From NCBI GenBank assembly GCA_026874595.1, contig CM049308.1, positions 24,084,367-24,148,366 of the forward strand: a stretch of DNA of 64,000 bases, read 5' to 3'. Positions 21,173 to 31,990 of this stretch are shown here, one piece after another (the stretch's first letter is position 1; each line of letters opens with the position of its first letter). The notes under the pieces are model-generated. The model did no database searches, had not been told where the DNA came from, and saw only the letters and a program-made list of their open reading frames with translations. The position numbers were made by a program, and so were the translations under genes. Source of the DNA: Sipunculus nudus (Eukaryota; Annelida; Sipuncula; Golfingiida; Sipunculidae).

Positions 21173-22390
21173 TGATTGGTCTTGTCGGGGCTGCTTTTAC
21201 TTGATCCAGGGGATTTGTAGTTGATCAGGAGGTGTTTTGACCTGTTTTTGTGTGTTTGGTAAACGTTTTAGCCCTTTGCCAAAAAACACACAAACAAACG
21301 GAAGCCATAAAAAAGGAAATTTGCAAAATATTCTCTGAGAACAACCTCCGAATAACAATAGAAGCAAGCAAAAAAGTTGTGGACTTTCTGGACATATCAC
21401 TAGACCTGCGCAGCGGTACATTGAAGCCTTATTTAAAAACCCAACAACAACCCCCTGTACGTACACAAGGAAAGTAACCACCCACCAACTGTCATAAGAA
21501 ACATACCGGATAGCATAAATAAAAGACTCGCCAGCATTTCAGCTAACGAGAAGATTTTTGAGGAGTCAGCGCGTATACCTACCAGAATGCGCTACAAGAG
21601 AGCAGCTACAATTACAAACTACGTTACCACTCCCACAGCGACTCCGAAAAAGAAAAGAAAACTAAAAGGACAAAAAACAACAGAAGGAGAAATATAACTT
21701 GGTTCAACCCACCATTTAGCGACAACGTGACCACAAACATTGGAAAAAAAATTAATCTACTTGACAAATGCTTTTTACCCCAGCACAAGCTCCACAAACT
21801 ACTGAATAAAAATACAGTAAAGCTAAGTTATAGCTGCATGCGAAACATGGGCCAAATAATAGGAGGACAGAACAGGGAGATACTGAACAAATTCAGTGCG
21901 CAACAAACTGAACCAAAGAAATGCAACTGTAGAGACAAACAAACATGCCCATTAAAGGGTAACTGTTTAATAACAAACATTGTGTACCATGCAGGCCACC
22001 GTAACACGTCTAGACAATCTGAGACAAGAGACCTACTTCGGCCTTACAGAAAACACATTCAAAACACGCTACACGGCCCACAAATCGAGCTTCAAAAACG
22101 AAAAGAGACGAAATTCCACCACACTAAGCGAATATACTTGGATAAAAGGACTTAAATGTGCAATATACCATACACTGGAAATTAATCAGCAAAGCCAAAG
22201 CGTACTCCACATCATCTAAATCATGGAACCTTTGTTTGGAGGAAAAGTACTTTATTATTCATCGCCCCTTATTAAGCACTCTCAACAAAAGAAATGAAAT
22301 CGCAGCGACATGCAGGCACAGGTCAAAACACCTGCTGACCAACTACAAATCCCCTGGATCAAGTATAAGGAGCCCCGACAAGACCACTCA

Positions 22391-22447
22391 GTGTTCCTGA
22401 TGAGTGAGGGCCCGTAGGGGCCCTTACGAAACAGAGCTGTCGAACAC
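22391..22447 (+). ncRNA. Hammerhead ribozyme (type I) in Penelope-like element
   Basis: The order is canonical. Stem I is GTGTTC (22,391-22,396) pairing with GAACAC (22,442-22,447). The core is CTGATGA (22,397-22,403). Stem II is GUGAGGGCCC/GGGCCCUUAC (22,404-22,413 and 22,418-22,427, one G-U pair, GUAG loop). GAAA follows at 22,428-22,431. Stem III is A431-G434 with C437-U440 (short, two-base loop). The predicted cut is after C22,441 (GUC). Penelope-like elements are known to carry hammerheads with very short stem III, which often act as dimers. The conserved core is intact. Confidence 0.85.
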
Positions 22448-22524
22448 AAGTAAGTATGAAAATATATGTATTACAGCCTTGTATTAGTTGAGCACTTTAA
22501 AATCCCATGGTTTTATAACAATCT

Positions 22525-22527
<3 letters not shown>

Positions 22528-22571
<44 letters not shown>

Positions 22572-22584
22572 ATATATATATATA
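22528..22584. repeat. TA microsatellite left of a small MITE
   Basis: TA repeats, interrupted once or twice, directly abut the CAGTG end of the element at 22,585. Confidence 0.85.
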
Positions 22585-22751
22585 CAGTGTAATTGCGCTG
22601 GAAAATGGAAAGTGGAAACCTCCACAATTACGACCACTTTTCGTGGTCCCGCATATACGATTCACGTAACTTACAGTTTCACAAATACGACCACCTCCAA
22701 ATTACTACCCCTTTGGTCAGTCCCCAAGGTGGTCGTAATTTTGGGGTTCCA

Positions 22752-22754
<3 letters not shown>
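22585..22754. mobile_element. 170-bp MITE, pogo/Tigger-like ends, inserted in a TA array
   Basis: It begins CAGTG and ends CCACTG, with TATA on both sides, consistent with a TA target-site duplication. The interior has partly complementary halves: 'ACAATTACGACCAC' near the left and 'GGTGGTCGTAATTTTGGGG' near the right. CAGTGgAACC-type ends and TA targets fit the pogo/Tigger branch of Tc1-mariner. It has no coding capacity. Confidence 0.6.

Positions 22755-22790
<36 letters not shown>
22755..22790. repeat. TA microsatellite right of the MITE
   Basis: TA repeats continue on the right side of the 170-bp element and then join the arm sequence beginning ATGCGGTCATGTCTGA, as at 5921. Confidence 0.85.
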
Positions 22791-22792
<2 letters not shown>

Positions 22793-24119
22793 GCGGTCAT
22801 GTCTGACTTTCCAACAAGAAGAGTTTACTTAGAGGCTCATTTAATATGATACGTGATGATTCACATTTAATAGGTCACTTGCATGATAAGTGGTATAAAA
22901 GGTGAGGAGTTGGCAGGTGTTGTTTTCTCATTCACGTCGCCATGGTAGGTTCAGCTGAGAACATCAACATACGAAATTTTAAGCTTTCGCGACATTGACT
23001 GAAAAGTCTTCAGTAAGGGCCAGTGTACTGTTTGATAAGAGAATTCATAGTATTTCTTCTGTCGAACATCCTGGTCAGGCCACTATTTTCAACACTATGC
23101 CAGCTACTGATCTTTCTCTAGACCTTGCTATTACCTGCCTTGGAACGCAACTATGTAGTGTACCATATAAGATCAAGGTATAAATTAAAATGAAAAAAGG
23201 CCTAAATCTTGGATTCTCAGTTCATATTGTATCTAAATTTGAGCCTTTGCATTCAGCCATATTGGAGATCTAGCGGAAACACAAAATGGCGTAAAATTGG
23301 CATTCCGTCTTTTTTTGCACTGGGGGGGGGGGGGGGGTAAGTAGGTACACCCACAATTCTTTAACCCTAATATGAATATAGAATTAATAGAGCGGGTTAT
23401 TAAAGGGTCACTGCCTAATTGCAAATACATGTCCTGTCCTCTCTTCGCGGATCTATATTTCCATGTCATACTCGAGTTACAGAAGTAACTCACTGACTAA
23501 ACCGCCTTGTCTCTAGCCAGCTTTAACCGAATACACCATAACTGCCTCAAGAACTATTGATCCCGGAAAATCTTGTAAATATTTCAATTCCGCTTAATTT
23601 CATACGTCAAATTAGGGGTAGGGTAGGTTTACACATGGACAAAAATTATGAAGAGGGAATACTACGTTTTCAGCATCAGTGATGGAGAAAATTTATATAT
23701 TGACAATGACCTTTTCAAGCTTTATGTGCATGTATAAATTATAATTGCCGTTGGTCTCCCTCCGCCTTTGTTACGTAACTCCATTGTTGTGACGCCATGG
23801 ATGAGCACTTGCGACAATGATGCCAGGGGTGTCTTATGCATGTCAATTTGTATATTTTATCTTAAATCCTGAAAAATGTAACACTATCGCGGCGCAGCCT
23901 TTCAGAAAGTGCGAATGTGTATCTTGTGGATGAACCAGTAGCCTGAGCTCTCCTATTAATGAATGAAAGAACTTTGGCCTCCACATTCAATAGAGGAATA
24001 AAAATCTAGATCTTTGAAGAGCTGATCTTTTAAGACTTGTTCTTTTAATTTACGTGTGCGTGTTTGTCTGTTTGCACATAACAACTCTAATGCAATTGCA
24101 AACATGAAAGAAAAATCTC

Positions 24120-25160
24120 GTAAAAAAATTAAGGGATATTCGGGGATGGATCAACGAAGAATCTATAACATTTTAGTGTGGCTGATATCCAGATTCGGGA
24201 ACGGGGTATTCACTAATGTACAGTCACTCATGTATGTATGAACCTGGGAATATGGGCCGAATAAATGAATGCCAATTAACACATGGCACAGGTTAGCATT
24301 TCTTGGAGAGCAAATTTCTAATTCTGTTTGAGGTGCTTCGATTAATAATAGTAATGATTATAATTGTTGATGTTGTCATCATATGATATCAGTGCCTCGA
24401 CAGAGACCGAAGTCCAAAGTAATGGTTACATATTATCCCTGATGTTTTATGGGTACATGCATATACGGTTGACTTAATTAATGTGGTTTTATCTCTGTTT
24501 AATATTGTATCTTTGAAAGTGTTTACTTTTCATCTTTTCGGTTAAGCTTGACCATGGCTGGTAGCCTAGAAGGTGTGTTTGATGTTGAATGAGTGGCTCA
24601 GTACAAGGAAGATGCCATTGCAGCACCATATATAAGGGACTACGTGAAATACGCAAGAACTGTTCAGGTGTCATTGATAATAATTAGGAGGAATACTATA
24701 TTATTAATAAAAATAATGATACGCGATGAAATGAGAAAAAAATGAAAAAAATGATTATTATAATTAAGCAGTGAATCACGCAGTTCTGTGTTGAAAAACA
24801 AAAGATAATTAAAATCCTGCATATCTTAAAAACAATACCTTGATACATACCTTGATGATCAAGATTGGCCACAAAAATATTCAAATTGTTCATATTGATT
24901 ATAAATCGAAATCGAAAATTTATCGAAAATTGAGACTGACAAATGCGAGGAATGGTAATATTTTTTTTGTCTGTTCATAAAAATACAGTCTGTGAAATTC
25001 ATTTGAAATGTTGATGTTATGGCGGCTGAGCACAATTAGAAGAAATACTTCTTTCTACTACGCATTGTTCTTGAAAAGGTTTCTTTCTCTTAAAATCTCT
25101 GTTGTAATGCTTTAGAAGGATTTTAGTGTATCGTTAGTAGAGCAGAAGACTCAAAGCCGA
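24120..25160. other. Spacer between arms of unit C, no gene seen
   Basis: This is the direct counterpart of 7300-8200 with small indels, for example an extra segment at about 24,620-24,770. No conserved reading frame is apparent. Confidence 0.45.
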
Positions 25161-26715
25161 GAGATCATGAGTTCACAACTGCGATGCATGAGCGTTGTCG
25201 AAAGAAACACCCAAACACACACAAGCTAGGGATGAACACTTCTTGAAAAGATTTTTCGTCTTGAAAGATCTGGCTTGTTATGCCTCTATTATTTTCACGT
25301 GGAGAACAGAGTGCTTTCATTCCAAATACGACAGGTGGCGTTACTAACTAACCACAAGATTAATCTCCACATAGAAGGTCTATCCATGTTTATCAAGCAT
25401 ATCATCTGCCTCGATAGTTGTGGACCCAGTGCGGAAGTTGATACAAGATACACAGTCGTAGTTTCTGACAGGTCGGGCTGCGATAGCTACCTTGAATAAT
25501 GATGTAAACTTTCTCAGGACTTAAGGTAAAATATACAAAAAATGACATGCGTAAGACACGATTTGCATCATTGACGACAGTGCAAGGTCATGCATGTGCT
25601 CATCCGTGGCCTCACCACAAAGGAGTTACGTGACCCAGGTGGGGACACCACCGTCAGGTATAATATAAATATGCACATAAAGTCTAAAAAGGTCATTTCA
25701 AATGAATAAATTTCTCCATCTCTGATACTGAAAACGTAGTTTTACCTCTGCTGTATTGCTGTCCATATGAACCCTAGCCTACCCTCATGTGACGTATGGA
25801 ATGTAGCGGGATTCAATGTCCGAACCCATGCATAAAGAAAAGGTTATTTCTGAGGTACCTGGCAGTTATGGTGTATGCGGATTTTGCTGGTGAGAGACCA
25901 GGTAGTTTGGTCAGAAAATCACATCTGTAGTTCGAGTAAGACATGAATTTATGGATCCGAGGAGAGAGGAAGGGACATATATATTTGTACTTCTGACAGT
26001 GACCCTTCTGTTAACCCTCTACATAATTTCTATATTAATATTTGGGTTTAACAATTGTGGGGATACCTACAAAGGCTCAAAGGCTCAAATTATTAGTCTT
26101 TTCTCCAAGATTTAGACCTTTTTTCTGTTTTATACCTTGATTTTAAACCGTACCCTCCAAAGCTGATCTCCATTATCCTCAATTGGGGCCTCCGCGATTC
26201 AATACATTTACTTTTTATTTTTCATTTCACTACACGAGAGAACAAAGGAGAGAATCAGGGCACGAAACAGCAATCTAGAGAAACACCAATAGTTAGGCAG
26301 AGTGTAGACAATATTGGCCTGATCATGATTTTTGACAAAAGAGATGCTATAAATGCTATTACCATACAGTCCACAAGGCCGTTTAGGCTTAAAATACCAC
26401 ATTTTGATGTCCTCAGCTAACACTACCATAGCTCCGTCTGACGACACGTGCATGAGAAAACAGCACCTGCCATTTCATGACCTTTCATACCACTCATCAC
26501 ACCACATTGACCTATGAAATGTGAATCATCACGAATCACGTTAACTTAACCTCTAACGTTACTATATTACAAATAGTGAATGATAAAACAAATCATCAGT
26601 CCCAAACCTCAATAAATGTGATTCTGGTGTCTATGTTGAAACAAGTGTTCCGAGATCACATTACGTTTGCTTTCGGTGGCCCACATTAATGAAAACACAT
26701 ACATATATCACTTTT
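25160..26715. repeat. Right arm upstream of gene C
   Basis: Direct counterpart of 8200-10,275, with only one copy of the 273-bp unit that is tripled in B. No coding gene is supported. Confidence 0.6.
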
Positions 26716-26857
26716 GTTTGAACACTATTTGAGACAGAGAAAGGCAGTAACATATACCTAAAGGTGAAAAAATATAGTTAAGTATGTCTATAAATAAAAA
26801 GATGTGTCACATATATACGTATAAAAGTGTGTCATTTTGTGTTCTTTAACATGAGCT

Positions 26858-27030
26858 TGTCATGTGATCTTTTTTGTTTTACTGTTTGCGATGATTCGTC
26901 AAATTGAACGCGTGATATTTTCCCAGGAGCTGTCAGTTTATTGTCGGAATGATGTACAGTGGGTAGCTCTATATAAAGCCACGTGGCGCCAAACCCTAAT
27001 GACTTGCAGTCTTGAATGAATCATCTGAAC
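26858..27030 (+). promoter_or_regulatory. Promoter of gene C
   Basis: TTGTCATGTGATCT (26,858-26,871), GATGATTCGTCAAATTGAAC, TTTTCCCAGGAGCTG and TATATAAAG (26,970-26,978) occur in the same order and spacing as in B. The TATA box is intact. Confidence 0.65.
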
Positions 27031-27067
27031 ATGATCAAGCTACTTTTGCTCGTTGTCTTGCTTGCCG
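27031..27067 (+). CDS. Exon 1 (signal peptide) of gene C
   Basis: Encodes MIKLLLLVVLLA plus the first base of a glycine codon, followed by GTAAGTCC at 27,068. The only difference from B is V for A at position 9, which keeps the hydrophobic core. It joins exon 2 at 29,167 in phase 1; the intron is 2,099 bp. Confidence 0.85.
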
Positions 27068-27443
27068 GTAAGTCCTGATCCGCGTGATAAATATAAGCCA
27101 ATGTATTTAAATGGTTATATCAAACGTTAATTTTAAATAATATATACGCTTCTCATGCAGCGGTTATATGCACTACAAATTACTCTGGAACCGGTGAAAT
27201 CAAACCAATGAGAGGGGGTTTCGCGTATTTAAATTCTGAGCTCATGCACAATGCGATACCACGCTATCTTTGGTCTGCTTACAATGTTTTACTCTGCTCT
27301 GTGTCAGTCCTGCTATCCAGGCGAGAGAGCCGTGTAATAAAAAGCATAGGTTAAACACAAAAGAGGACCAGGGACGACTGCAGTGGATAACCGCTTCCGA
27401 GCGTGGAGCGTAACATTATATAGTACTGATAATTGAGCATAAT

Positions 27444-27476
<33 letters not shown>

Positions 27477-29166
27477 ATGTGGTGGGAATAAAAAAATATT
27501 CTTGGGGTTTGATTTTATTCTGTTTGTCATAAGGGGGAGGGGGGGGGGCGGGCTGACCATAGGTCCTGTAGAACTGTGTCAGTTTTCATTTGGATGGTTC
27601 TGCTTACAGTTTCTCTGCAAAGAAAGCTAATGGGAAGTGAGAAATAATGTGCTCACGATAGTATCAGAGAGCTAGAGGGCGTGAGTATGGGAGAAGGGTG
27701 AGGGACATGAGCCAAACTAAAATTCAAATTCCAAAGCAATCTTTTTATAAGTTCTCTTCTCGGGCGAGTGGTTAATTGCTTAATATAACTATACAATATG
27801 TAACATGATAACCAGAACAACCATATCACTTTGATACGGTTCAATGTTGCCTTATTATCGAAAAATTACTGTAGTGTGCAATCTCGGGTGATCTAATTTT
27901 TTGTCACTGTAACTTGCACATTTACAAGTGTAATATCTCAATATAATATCAATGACAGTTTTGATTACAGTTTATAATTGTACACTGTCTGCAAAAGACT
28001 GAAACTTGGTCCAAGTTAGACATCTTTACAATTATATTCTGATGCAAAAAAAAATAACTCTCGGGTCATGAGGCTCAGCTTATCTGTGACACTGAGAAAT
28101 TCTATAAACTATTGATATTATTACCCGGTGAAAAAATGTTTGTTAAGAATTAAACCTTGAAAAAAAATTGTATAATGACTTCCAGAGTGCCATTTGTCTT
28201 TCGAAAATAAGTAACAGTGACGTTATTAAAGATTTCCAAGAAGAGAAGATTTTATCCGGAACTCCCCACATGCTAAATTTGCAGTTTGTATGTCAAACTT
28301 CTATGACTTGTGTCCATCTTTAGGATATTCAAATCATTTTGTTTCACATAGTCCACAGAATATTGGTCTCAGTGACCTAATTTTATTTGCCCGAACAGAC
28401 ATTATAATGACCTCCCTTTTATTTTGAGAAAAAAAATCATAGATATGTCACTCACGATTTGTGCCCAGTGTGACTTTTTGAGTGTTCATAATTAAGTGTT
28501 CTGCTTGTAGCTTACAGAATATAGGTCGCGGTGATCTTATTTCAGGTTTCTCAGGAGCTTCTCCTGGGACCTCTCTGGGTTTACACTTAGAAGTTCCTTG
28601 GTTAAACGGATACAATTTATTCCTTGTCTTACTGCCTGGGTGCTCAAAATCACGTTTTTGGCAAGTTGTTTGCAGTTTTTAGAACATCATGATCTAATCT
28701 GAGGTTAAAAAAAGGTTACGGTTGTTGACCTGTTAACGGTCAGACCAATTCATTTGAAGGTATCAAAAATATAGGTTAGAAAACGTGTGAAAAAATAAAA
28801 GTGGCAAAATAGTCTACAGGAACACATGAAACTCTCCACGATCCACATGGATGGGAGGAATTAAGGTAATTAATTCATTAGTTATTCAGATACCGAAGCT
28901 TTAATTCTGTGGTTTGACCCTGTTAAAACTAGATGGCGGACAGGACGGACGGATGGGCAACATCCCTACTACATTTATGAGTTCTTTCAATCAGCTAAGC
29001 AAAAATTCACGAAGTTTTATTATTCAGTTTAAGTAAACTTCCTTTTTGACAAATCTTGCCTATTGTCACACCCCGAAAGAAAGGACGTCCAGGTTATTTT
29101 CTGTATTGATTGATGAATATGCGCTAAATGAATGATACCCTTTCTCATTTTTACTTTTTTTCACAG
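27068..29166 (+). other. Intron 1 of gene C
   Basis: Bounded by GTAAGT and a TTTTTTTCACAG acceptor. It holds a CA/TA microsatellite (about 27,443-27,476), a G-rich run (27,533-27,548) and blocks shared with the other copies. No independent gene is supported. Confidence 0.7.
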
Positions 29167-29348
29167 GAAGTCTTGCACAAGAAGCTCCTTGTGGACCAGA
29201 CGGGCAGGGTCACTGCCATCGTTTGGTTTGTATTCCTGAAATAGGGGAGCAGTCATGCAATAACCCGGGTGACAACGCATGTCCCCTCGGTGAAGTTTGC
29301 TGCTACGATGAAGGGCTTACGGTTCCAGACGAGTGCAACTCTTTATAA
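29167..29348 (+). CDS. Exon 2 of gene C: acidic eight-cysteine secreted peptide
   Basis: Same 182-nt length, phase and eight-cysteine spacing as B, ending TAA at 29,346-29,348. Relative to B the changes are L to R after the second cysteine region (CHRLVC), A to D (NPGDNAC) and F to L (CPLGEVCC). The CHRLVC arginine is the only basic Lys/Arg residue in any of the mature copies. No disabling mutation is present, so this copy looks functional. The stop is followed by the same AAAGTGACC possible donor as in B. Confidence 0.85.
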
Positions 29349-30116
29349 AGTGACCAATACCTCATCCTTGAAAACATTGCATAAGGTTAGAATACTAGAT
29401 TACTACAAAAGTTTCCCAGTAAATACCCCTGCATATGGACATACCATCTAAAGTTGTATAATAATATATTTAATATATTATTGGTTTTAAAACAAGTTTC
29501 AGAATAAAACACACCACCTGTTGTTTCCGTCGTTATGGCTTCGTGTGTTAGAAAGCACAGGTCACATGTCATTTTATCATGGCAAGACTGCGTGACCAGA
29601 GAGCAATTCTCATACATAGAGAATAACCTTGAAAGATAAAACACATGAAAACGACTGAAAGATCTTGCACGGTTACTAGGTAATTTGAGCGCTATATTTA
29701 TTTTTTTCGCCACCAATCGTACCCGGTTCAAGTTTGCTTCCAAGTTTTAATAGGAGTAACTAGTCATAAAAGTATTCTCAGATTCCAAATTACCGAAAAG
29801 GGTGGCTCGATCCTTTATGCATATTTAACATACCTGGGGAGTGAATAGGTCCCTTTAGTAAACGTATAATTATTTCTCTAAAATAAGTGAGCCAGGATCA
29901 GTGTATGGCAACATTAATATCCAGGATTTAAGCGTTAAAACTGGATCGATCGTTTCTGCAAAATAATATTTTCAGTAATAATATATTATAAATATAGAAT
30001 ATTACTGTTGTATGATGTTTAGACGAAAGGTTGTTTTACTTGCCTGTCTCCATGTCGTATATATAATCATCAATTCATATTAATTTTTTTATTATTACTT
30101 TTTGTTGTTGTGGTAG

Positions 30117-30172
30117 ATAAACTGGCTGAAGATATGACTGAAGGAGTCGAGCATATCACAAATGATGATTAA
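30117..30172 (+). other. Exon-3-like acidic segment, copy C
   Basis: A T-rich tract and GTGGTAG precede 56 nt reading DKLAEDMTEGVEHITNDD then TAA, again overlapping ATTAAA. The frame and acidic character are kept, with D to G and L to I type changes. The distance from exon 2 is 768 bp, shorter than in B (1,429 bp) because of a deletion in the intervening sequence. Confidence 0.5.
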
Positions 30173-31609
30173 AAATTAATTCTATGACGAAATCGAGTAA
30201 TTTTATTTGCACACAATTAATTTGGGACGGCATGTATGACTAGCGGAAACTTTTTCATGATTTTTCAAGAAAATTTTTTAAGTAAAAACAAAAATAGAAT
30301 GTATAACTACGACCATTTGCCCCTCCTGGACTCGAAAAAAAATCACAAATGATTTATTTTCCATTTGCTTCATGCGACCAATATACAAGGCCAGTTGCTG
30401 AAAAAAGCATCGGCCATCCACCATGTGTAATGCTGTTAAAATATTAAAAATCGTCCTTGAAAGTCCATCAGTAACGTAAAGTTACTATTCCAAAGTTGGA
30501 ATAGAATGAACATTTTTAAATAAGTCACGAATAAGTTTGAAATTAAAACTATTTTTTTCGGTTTTTATTAATAAAGAAGAAAAATCTTGGTTTCCCAGAC
30601 ATCGCTCAGTTTAAAAATTTAAGATCTTTATTTTGTCTTCAGAAAATTCACCAAATTAGAGCTTCAGTTAAACCGAAGTTTCTCTCTGATAATATATCAT
30701 TTCAATAACAGGCCGTTTTATTATGGTGTGTTTTTACCTGTTTAGCAAAGAAGTTCTATTACAGTCATTATTGATCCTTGATGACGACGGTCGACTGTGT
30801 ATCGAAAGGTTTGAATAAAAGGGAAACTGCACCCCACTCACAGATTTCTCAGACAAAATGCCCCAGTATCAGACTCTGCTGGTAGGGATTATAGGTACAG
30901 AAATCATATGGCACTAAGCGCTGTAAATTATTAGTACACCAGAGGCGTAGGTATAAACAAGTGTATTCAATGGTGTGAAAAGAGAATGATGTGTGTTTGG
31001 TTTGCTTTTTTTCTTGCAACAGCATTCGTACCATTTAGAATAACCTTTATCATATCAACAATGTCATTTTTATCATGTCAAAAATAATATATTTCAGTAC
31101 TAACAAACAGGACATAAAGTGTGATGGCTGAAAAATTCATTTTTGAAGTTCAAAACCTCTCCAGGTACTAATAATTAAAGTGTTTTTAATCAATATTTTG
31201 GTAATTTCCCAATAGCTCGACAGTTTAAGCTGCATATTTAGGGGAATTGTGCAAAAGATGAAAGATGAATAAAACTTATTCATCTTAATGAATATAATAA
31301 TTGGCCAGACCATACTCAATATTTTCAGATATAGGGCCAAGCGGAATTTACCCCATCATAGTCAATATCCAAGATGGCCACCGAATTAAAACATACCAAC
31401 ACGTCCGGTTTTATATGTCTTAGGTTACATTGCAAGTGCACTGCTTCTTTGTTTTTTTTTGTTTAGAACTTCATTTATGAGGGTTTCAAAATCTGTATAA
31501 TGACTCTGTGAAGGAAATCTGGTTTTTGTCAGTATTTCAATGGTGCCAAAAGTAAATTGCCTTCTATACCAGCATATCGAACGGCATGTGTTGATTACTG
31601 TGCTGAAGT

Positions 31610-31611
<2 letters not shown>
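30173..31611. other. Downstream of gene C, no gene seen
   Basis: Counterpart of 14,079-15,465 with indels. No conserved reading frame. Confidence 0.4.
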
Positions 31612-31675
<64 letters not shown>

Positions 31676-31680
31676 CACAT
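31612..31680. repeat. TA microsatellite
   Basis: A TA array interrupted by TAAATA, adjacent to the SINE-like sequence as in unit B. Confidence 0.85.
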
Positions 31681-31728
31681 ATGTAAAATTTAAGTATTTG
31701 ACACTTTGTCTCCTTTTATATAATGAAC

Positions 31729-31990
31729 AGTACAGTCGAGTGGGAAATGGCTCGGCTCTCTCAACTGGCGACCAAGATTCTAACCATAGTGTTGCTATGA
31801 GAGTGGGTTGTATTAGCCCGCCCTGGGTCGGGGGGTTCTCCGTTTCGTCTAATACCACGCTGCAATGACGAACGCCGCCATCCGAGCCATTTGAAGCGCC
31901 TTGTATTGACTACAATAACTAGTTGAACAATCCCAGTAAAAGTAAAATAAATTCAATTTGTGGTTTTTTTTCAGACCAAGTGCGTGCATG
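31729..31990 (+). mobile_element. tRNA-derived SINE (uninterrupted)
   Basis: CAGTCGAGTGGGAAATGGCTC...GCGACCAAGATTCTAACC is a tRNA-like head with a degraded B box. It is followed by 'GGGTCGGGGGGTTCTCCGTTTCGTC', a core reminiscent of the conserved central domains of metazoan SINEs. It shows the pre-insertion state of the sequence split at 15,627/19,450. Confidence 0.55.

Larger units (their letters stand above)
21108..22455 (+). mobile_element. Degraded Penelope-like retroelement with inverted ends
   Basis: Between inverted terminal segments of about 140 bp (21,108-21,245 and 22,316-22,455) the plus strand encodes pieces of a Penelope-like polyprotein. They are [18 protein letters not shown]...[10 protein letters not shown] (end of the reverse transcriptase, about 21,300-21,440); [20 protein letters not shown] in another frame (about 21,475-21,535); a CNCRDKQTCPLKGNC zinc-type motif (about 21,920-21,965); and YFGLTENTFKTRY...KSSF, the GIY-YIG endonuclease part (about 22,030-22,100). 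At least three frameshifts break it, and the catalytic RT core is missing, so it is dead and 5'-truncated. The terminal segments carry hammerhead ribozymes. Confidence 0.8.
20480..24120. repeat. Left inverted arm of unit C, interrupted by mobile elements
   Basis: Sequences at 20,480-21,025 and 22,790-24,120 repeat 5225-5865 and 5921-7300 in the same orientation and are the inverted counterparts of 25,160-26,715. The microsatellite site between them (5868-5921 in the A/B unit) is here expanded by 1.7 kb of inserted elements (21,092-22,790). A G run lies at about 23,320-23,337. No gene is supported. Confidence 0.65.

Noticed and set aside
21197-21481. Minus-strand ORF of 94 residues overlapping the left end of the Penelope-like element
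   Set aside because: It is the antisense of the reverse transcriptase remnant plus the inverted terminal segment, not a separate gene.
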